Shown: in pieces, positions 60,386 through 64,000 of the stretch
Position numbering within the stretch: the first letter of the stretch is position 1
Layout: each line of letters opens with the position of its first letter
Assembly: GCF_036010665.1 (NCBI RefSeq)
Contig: NZ_CP108581.1
Span: 5,141,501-5,205,500 of the forward strand
Source of the DNA: Microbispora sp. NBC_01189
Lineage (GTDB): Bacteria > Actinomycetota > Actinomycetes > Streptosporangiales > Streptosporangiaceae
Length of the DNA: 64,000 bases
Reading direction: 5' to 3'
Program-made: the position numbers and the translations under genes
The notes under the pieces: model-generated
Told to the model about the DNA's origin: nothing
Seen by the model: only the letters and a program-made list of their open reading frames with translations
The model's database searches: none

Positions 60386-61324
60386 GTGTCCGTACGTGAA
60401 CTCGTCGTCCTCGGCACCTCCAGCGCCGTGCCCACGCGTCATCGCAACCACAACGGCTATCTGCTGCGCTGGGACGGCCAGGGGTTCCTGTTCGACCCGG
60501 GGGAGGGCACGCAGCGGCAGATGCTGCACGCCGGGGTGAGCGCCCACGACGTCACCTGGATCTGCGTCACCCACTTCCACGGAGACCACTGCCTGGGGGT
60601 CCCCGGCGTCGTCCAGCGGATCGCCAGAGACAAGGTGACCCACGAGGTGCGGGCGGCCTACCCCGCGAGCGGCGAGACGTACTGGCGCAGGCTGCGCAAC
60701 GCGTCGGCCTTCGCGGACACGGACGTGATCTCTCCCCGGCCGGTCTCCGGCGAGCTGGCGCGGTGGCCGGCGGGGCCGGTGACGCTGACCGCGCGCCCGC
60801 TGTCGCATCCCGTCCAGTCGTACGGCTACCGCGTGGACGAGCCCGGCGGGCGCCGCATGCTGCCCGGCGAGCTGGACAGGCGGGGCGTACGCGGGCCGAT
60901 GATCGGAGAGCTCCGGCGGCGCGGCTCGCTGACCCTCCCCGACGGGTCGGTGGTCACGCTGGAGGACTGCAGCGCGCCCCGGCCGGGCCAGAGCGCCGCC
61001 TTCGTGATGGACACCCGCCTCTGCGACGGCGCGTTCGCCCTGGCCGAGGGCGTCGATCTGCTGGTGATCGAGTCGACGTTCCTGTCCGGTGAGAGCGCGA
61101 TGGCCGCACAGTACGGACACCTGACGGCGGCACAGGCCGGGCGCGTCGCGGCGGCGGGCGGGGTGCGGCGCCTGGTGCTCACCCACTTCTCCGAGCGGTA
61201 CACGACAGCCGACGAGCCCAGGTTCGTGGACGAGGTGCGCAAGGCCTACTCGGGCGAGGTGGTGACGGCCCGCGACCTGATGCGTGTGCCCGTGCCGAAG
61301 CGGAGCGCCGAGGCGGGCGGCTGA
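60386..61324 (+). CDS. rnz: Ribonuclease Z (MBL-fold tRNA 3' endonuclease)
   Basis: A 312-residue metallo-beta-lactamase-fold protein. The dinuclear zinc motif HFHGDHCLG, the N-terminal [16 protein letters not shown] block, [11 protein letters not shown] and the final [10 protein letters not shown] match RNase Z, which cleaves tRNA precursors 3' of the discriminator base. GTG 60386 was chosen because family proteins begin directly at the first strand ([11 protein letters not shown]). It fits functionally with the flanking tRNA-modification genes miaB and miaA. Confidence 0.88.
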   Translation: MSVRELVVLGTSSAVPTRHRNHNGYLLRWDGQGFLFDPGEGTQRQMLHAGVSAHDVTWICVTHFHGDHCLGVPGVVQRIARDKVTHEVRAAYPASGETYWRRLRNASAFADTDVISPRPVSGELARWPAGPVTLTARPLSHPVQSYGYRVDEPGGRRMLPGELDRRGVRGPMIGELRRRGSLTLPDGSVVTLEDCSAPRPGQSAAFVMDTRLCDGAFALAEGVDLLVIESTFLSGESAMAAQYGHLTAAQAGRVAAAGGVRRLVLTHFSERYTTADEPRFVDEVRKAYSGEVVTARDLMRVPVPKRSAEAGG

Positions 61325-61328
61325 CCGC

Positions 61329-62036
61329 TCACCAGAGCCAGCGCGCCACGAAGTACCCCACGCCGTACGGCGCCTCGTCGCGCAGCAGTTCGGCGGCGCG
61401 CGGTGGCGCGCCCTCCGCCGCCCCGCCCAGGACCTGGAAGGCGGCCCGGCCTGCCACCTGCAACTCCGCGGCCCGGGCCGGGTCCAGCGCCAGGAGCGCG
61501 CGGGAGTCACCGGACGCGAGCGCCGCGGCGATCATGTCGTCGTACGGCACCGCGTCCGGATGCACGTAGCCGGGGGACTTCTCCGTGCGCCGGGCCGAGC
61601 CGTCCCCCATGACCAGCAGCGCCACCCGATCCGCCGAGCCGGCCAGGCGGCGGCCCAGCGCGGCGCACCCGGCCGCCGGCGCGTCGGCGGCGACCGCCTC
61701 GAACCGCAGCGAGAACCGCCCCTCGGGGGCATCGGCGGAGTGTTCCAGCAGCCAGCGGCCGATCGCGAGCGACAGCGGCAGCACCGGCTCTCCGCCCGCC
61801 GGGCCGACCCTGACGCCGGGCCCCCAGGGGCGCAACGATCCGGCGGCGTCGCCGGGAAAGGACGCGGGGGAGCCGTCGCCGCCGGTCACCACGAGCACGT
61901 CGGGACCGGCGCCGGCGAGCGACCGCACCGCCTCGGCGCAGGCCGCGCGCAAAGGATCGAGCTCGGCGGCGGCGGCCCCGGCGACCTGCGGGACGAGCAG
62001 CGGAGGATGCGGGCAGACGGCCGCGGCGACCAGCAC
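61329..62036 (-). CDS. Class III extradiol dioxygenase (LigB)-like domain protein
   Basis: A 235-residue protein beginning MLVAAAVCPHPPLLVPQVAG, with VLVVTGGDGSPASF and ADRVALLVMGDGSARRTEKS. The fold is that of the LigB/AMMECR1-associated superfamily. It is a conserved actinobacterial neighbour of miaB/miaA. The His pair in the first block could bind metal, but no substrate is known. Start codon GTG 62036. The stops of this gene and rnz are 4 bp apart, convergent. Confidence 0.8.
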   Translation of the reverse strand: MLVAAAVCPHPPLLVPQVAGAAAAELDPLRAACAEAVRSLAGAGPDVLVVTGGDGSPASFPGDAAGSLRPWGPGVRVGPAGGEPVLPLSLAIGRWLLEHSADAPEGRFSLRFEAVAADAPAAGCAALGRRLAGSADRVALLVMGDGSARRTEKSPGYVHPDAVPYDDMIAAALASGDSRALLALDPARAAELQVAGRAAFQVLGGAAEGAPPRAAELLRDEAPYGVGYFVARWLW

Positions 62037-62095
62037 CCGATCACCCTACCCGGCCGCTCACCCCCACAGATTGGACGTATGGGCAGAATGGACGG

Positions 62096-62629
62096 ATGGA
62101 CAGCAGCACGGTGGCGTTCGCGACCGTCCCGACCCGGCTGGGCGACGTGCTCGCCGCCGTCACCGCGGACGGGGTCGCCGCGACGGACTTCCGCGACGAC
62201 CGCAGGGTCAGGGCGCGCATCACAGCTCGCCTCGGCATGTCCGCCGCCGACGACCCGGTCCGTACGGCCGCCGTCCGGGAGGAACTGGCCGCGTACTTCC
62301 GGGGTGAGCTGAAGGAGTTCCGCGCCCCGGTCGACTGGCGGCTCATGTCGCCCCTCCAGCGGCAGGTCCTCGGCACGCTGCACGCCACCGTCCCGTACGG
62401 CGAGGTGGTGACGTACGGCGAACTGGCGGCGCGCAGCGGCGCGGGCGTCCCGGCCCGGGCCATCGGCTCGATCATGGGCGGCAACGCGATCCCGATCATC
62501 GTGCCGTGCCACCGGGTGGTGGCGAGCAACGGCCTGGGCGGGTTCAGCGGCGGCGACGGCGTCGAGTCCAAGCGGTGGCTGCTGACCCTCGAAGGCCATC
62601 TGCCGCCCACCCTCGACTGGGACCTGTGA
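62096..62629 (+). CDS. ogt: Methylated-DNA-protein-cysteine methyltransferase
   Basis: A 177-residue suicide repair protein that removes O6-alkyl groups from guanine. The acceptor motif IPIIVPCHRVVASNGLGGFS is intact (Cys near residue 140), preceded by the DNA-binding helix-turn-helix GEVVTYGELAARSGAG and ARAIGSIMGGNAIP. The N-terminal domain is present but divergent. ATG 62096; the upstream gap with the LigB-like gene is 59 bp. It is an insertion into the otherwise conserved miaB-miaA-dapF order. Confidence 0.93.
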   Translation: MDSSTVAFATVPTRLGDVLAAVTADGVAATDFRDDRRVRARITARLGMSAADDPVRTAAVREELAAYFRGELKEFRAPVDWRLMSPLQRQVLGTLHATVPYGEVVTYGELAARSGAGVPARAIGSIMGGNAIPIIVPCHRVVASNGLGGFSGGDGVESKRWLLTLEGHLPPTLDWDL

Positions 62630-62657
62630 CCTCCCCGTCCCTGGGACACTGGACGGT

Positions 62658-63569
62658 GTGGGGCAGCTACCTGTGATCGCCGTCGTGGGCGCGACCGCGG
62701 CGGGCAAATCCGACCTGGCCGTCGAGCTCGCGCTCCGCCTGGGCGGCGAAGTGATCAATACCGACTCCATGCAGCTCTACCAGGGAATGGACATCGGCAC
62801 CGCGAAGCTGTCGCTCCAGGAGCGGCGTGGGGTGCCGCACCACCTGCTGGACATCTGGCCGGTGACCCGGACGGCCAGCGTGGCCGAATACCAGCGGCTC
62901 GCCCGGCCACTGGTCGACGACCTGCGCTCGCGCGGCAGGGCGCCCGTCCTGGCCGGCGGGTCGGGGCTCTACGTGCGGGCCGTCCTCGACGACCTGGAGT
63001 TCCCCGGCACGGACCCGGACGCGCGGGACCGCCTGGAGAAGGAACTCGCCGAGACCGGCCCGGCGCCTCTCTACGACCGGCTGAAGGGCCTCGACCCGGT
63101 GGCCGCCGAGAACATCCTGCCGAGCAACGGCCGCAGGATCGTCCGCGCGCTGGAGGTCATCGAGCTGTCCGGGCGGCCGTTCTCCGCGACCATGCCGTCG
63201 TACGACGCGGTCTACGACAGCGTGCAGATCGGCGTCGAGGTGCCGCGGCCGGTCCTGGACAAGCGGATCGAGCTCCGGGTCGCGCGCATGTGGGACGCCG
63301 GGCTGGTGGACGAGGTGCGCGCGCTCGCCGGGCGCGGCCTCGCCGAGGGCAGGACGGCCGGGCGGGCGCTCGGATACGCGCAGGTGCTGCGGTTCCTCGC
63401 CGGGGAGTGGGCCGAGGAGCAGGCGCGGGCGGAGACGGTGCGCGCCACCCGCAGGTTCGCCCGGCGGCAGGAGTCGTGGTTCCGCCGCGACCCGCGGGTG
63501 GTCTGGCTGCCGTTCGACGCGCCCGATCTGGCCGACCGCGCGATCGGCGTGATCACCGGCGCCTCCTAG
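62658..63569 (+). CDS. miaA: tRNA dimethylallyltransferase MiaA
   Basis: A 303-residue enzyme that attaches dimethylallyl to N6 of A37, giving the i6A used by MiaB. P-loop VVGATAAGKSDLAVELA, the DSMQLYQGMDIGTAK block, PHHLLDIWPV, GGSGLYVRA and RRFARRQESWFRRDPRV are all characteristic. GTG 62658 starts right at the P-loop strand. dapF follows 9 bp downstream. Confidence 0.95.
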   Translation: MGQLPVIAVVGATAAGKSDLAVELALRLGGEVINTDSMQLYQGMDIGTAKLSLQERRGVPHHLLDIWPVTRTASVAEYQRLARPLVDDLRSRGRAPVLAGGSGLYVRAVLDDLEFPGTDPDARDRLEKELAETGPAPLYDRLKGLDPVAAENILPSNGRRIVRALEVIELSGRPFSATMPSYDAVYDSVQIGVEVPRPVLDKRIELRVARMWDAGLVDEVRALAGRGLAEGRTAGRALGYAQVLRFLAGEWAEEQARAETVRATRRFARRQESWFRRDPRVVWLPFDAPDLADRAIGVITGAS

Positions 63570-63578
63570 ACTGCTGCC

Positions 63579-64000
63579 ATGCGGTTTGTGAAGGGGCACG
63601 GCACCGAGAACGACTTCGTCATCCTGCCGGACCCGGACGCCCGGCTCGACCTGTCCGCCACACAGATCGCGGCGCTGTGTCACCGGCGCACCGGCATCGG
63701 GGCCGACGGCGTGCTGCGCGTCGTCCGCGTCAAGCTGTGCCCGGAGGCGGCCGAGCGGTCCGGCGAGGCCGAGTGGTTCATGGACTACCGCAACGCCGAC
63801 GGCAGCATCGCCGAGATGTGCGGCAACGGCCTCCGGGTCTTCGCCCGCTATCTGGTGGACGCGGGGCTCGCGGCGCCCGGCGAGTTCGCCGTCGCGACGC
63901 GTGGGGGAGTCAAGCGCGTACGGCTCGGCGCGTCGGGCGACGTATCGATCGACATGGGCAGGCCGCGGGTGCTGGGGGAGAGCCGCGCGGTCGTGGACGG
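63579..64000 (+). CDS. dapF: Diaminopimelate epimerase, N-terminal part (continues past window)
   Basis: 140 codons are visible from ATG 63579. DapF converts LL- to meso-diaminopimelate for lysine and peptidoglycan. Blocks MRFVKGHGTENDFVILPDPD, RRTGIGADGVLRVV and MDYRNADGSIAEMCGNGLRV are present, the last with the first catalytic cysteine (MCGNG). The second catalytic Cys lies beyond the window. No stop codon before base 64000. Confidence 0.95.
   Translation, partial: MRFVKGHGTENDFVILPDPDARLDLSATQIAALCHRRTGIGADGVLRVVRVKLCPEAAERSGEAEWFMDYRNADGSIAEMCGNGLRVFARYLVDAGLAAPGEFAVATRGGVKRVRLGASGDVSIDMGRPRVLGESRAVVD

Overview
The window is high-GC DNA with short intergenic gaps, many GTG starts and frequent 4-bp ATGA/GTGA overlaps, as expected of an actinomycete. 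The backbone order ftsK - rodZ-like - rimO - pgsA - cinA - clgR ... recA(intein) - recX - rny - gluABCD - miaB - miaA - dapF is a conserved actinobacterial chromosomal arrangement. With the accessory content (small laccases, a ThuA/PQQ dehydrogenase giant protein, paired ROK regulators, a RecA intein) it suggests a Streptosporangiales-type genus. The phylum is secure; the genus is inference.

Layout. 1-6070: ftsK (5' truncated), a nested inverted-repeat element, then the tightly packed rimO-pgsA-cinA genes and clgR. 6279-9601: a Nei-type DNA glycosylase, an Rrf2 regulator and a membrane protein with an endonuclease/exonuclease/phosphatase domain, all on the minus strand. 9864-28670: a catabolic island bracketed by two paralogous ROK regulators. 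It holds two tandem small laccases, a giant secreted ThuA/discoidin/PQQ-dehydrogenase/PKD/DUF1080 protein, a secreted type-1 copper protein with four Ig-like repeats, a TAT-exported TIM-barrel isomerase-like protein, a secreted beta-rich protein, and a GH3 glycosidase with a sugar ABC transporter. 28687-39326: a VanX-like dipeptidase, an APC permease, the Lhr helicase, a VOC protein, DUF3046 and a regulator/ABC-exporter operon. 39417-45245: recA with intein, recX, rny. 45376-49130: a DUF305 lipoprotein followed by decayed mobile elements (frameshifted TnpB with a probable guide-RNA end, an IS3 orfA fragment, an IS1182-type transposase wreck). 49219-53304: a glutamate-type ABC operon with two binding proteins. 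53480-57516: a membrane protein, a NarL-type two-component pair and an Uma2 pseudogene. 57637-64000: miaB, an anchored low-complexity protein, rnz, a LigB-like protein, ogt, miaA and partial dapF.

The most unusual unit is the 11-22 kb island. Three unrelated secreted proteins (laccase 2, the cupredoxin protein, the isomerase-like protein) end in nearly the same ~95-residue module. A PQQ-type sugar dehydrogenase, a type-1 copper protein and multicopper oxidases sit beside a DUF1080 (3-keto-disaccharide hydrolase family) domain and a sugar-isomerase barrel. I infer an extracellular oxidative glycoside-cleavage system: the sugar is oxidised by the PQQ domain, electrons pass through cupredoxin to laccase and O2, the keto-glycoside is cleaved by DUF1080 or the TIM barrel, and products are imported by the ABC transporter under ROK control. 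The parts are visible in sequence; the wiring is hypothesis.

Short tandem arrays recur in intergenic DNA (13, 16 and 5 bp periods) and inside genes (15, 24 and 282 bp), so replication slippage appears to be a common source of variation here.
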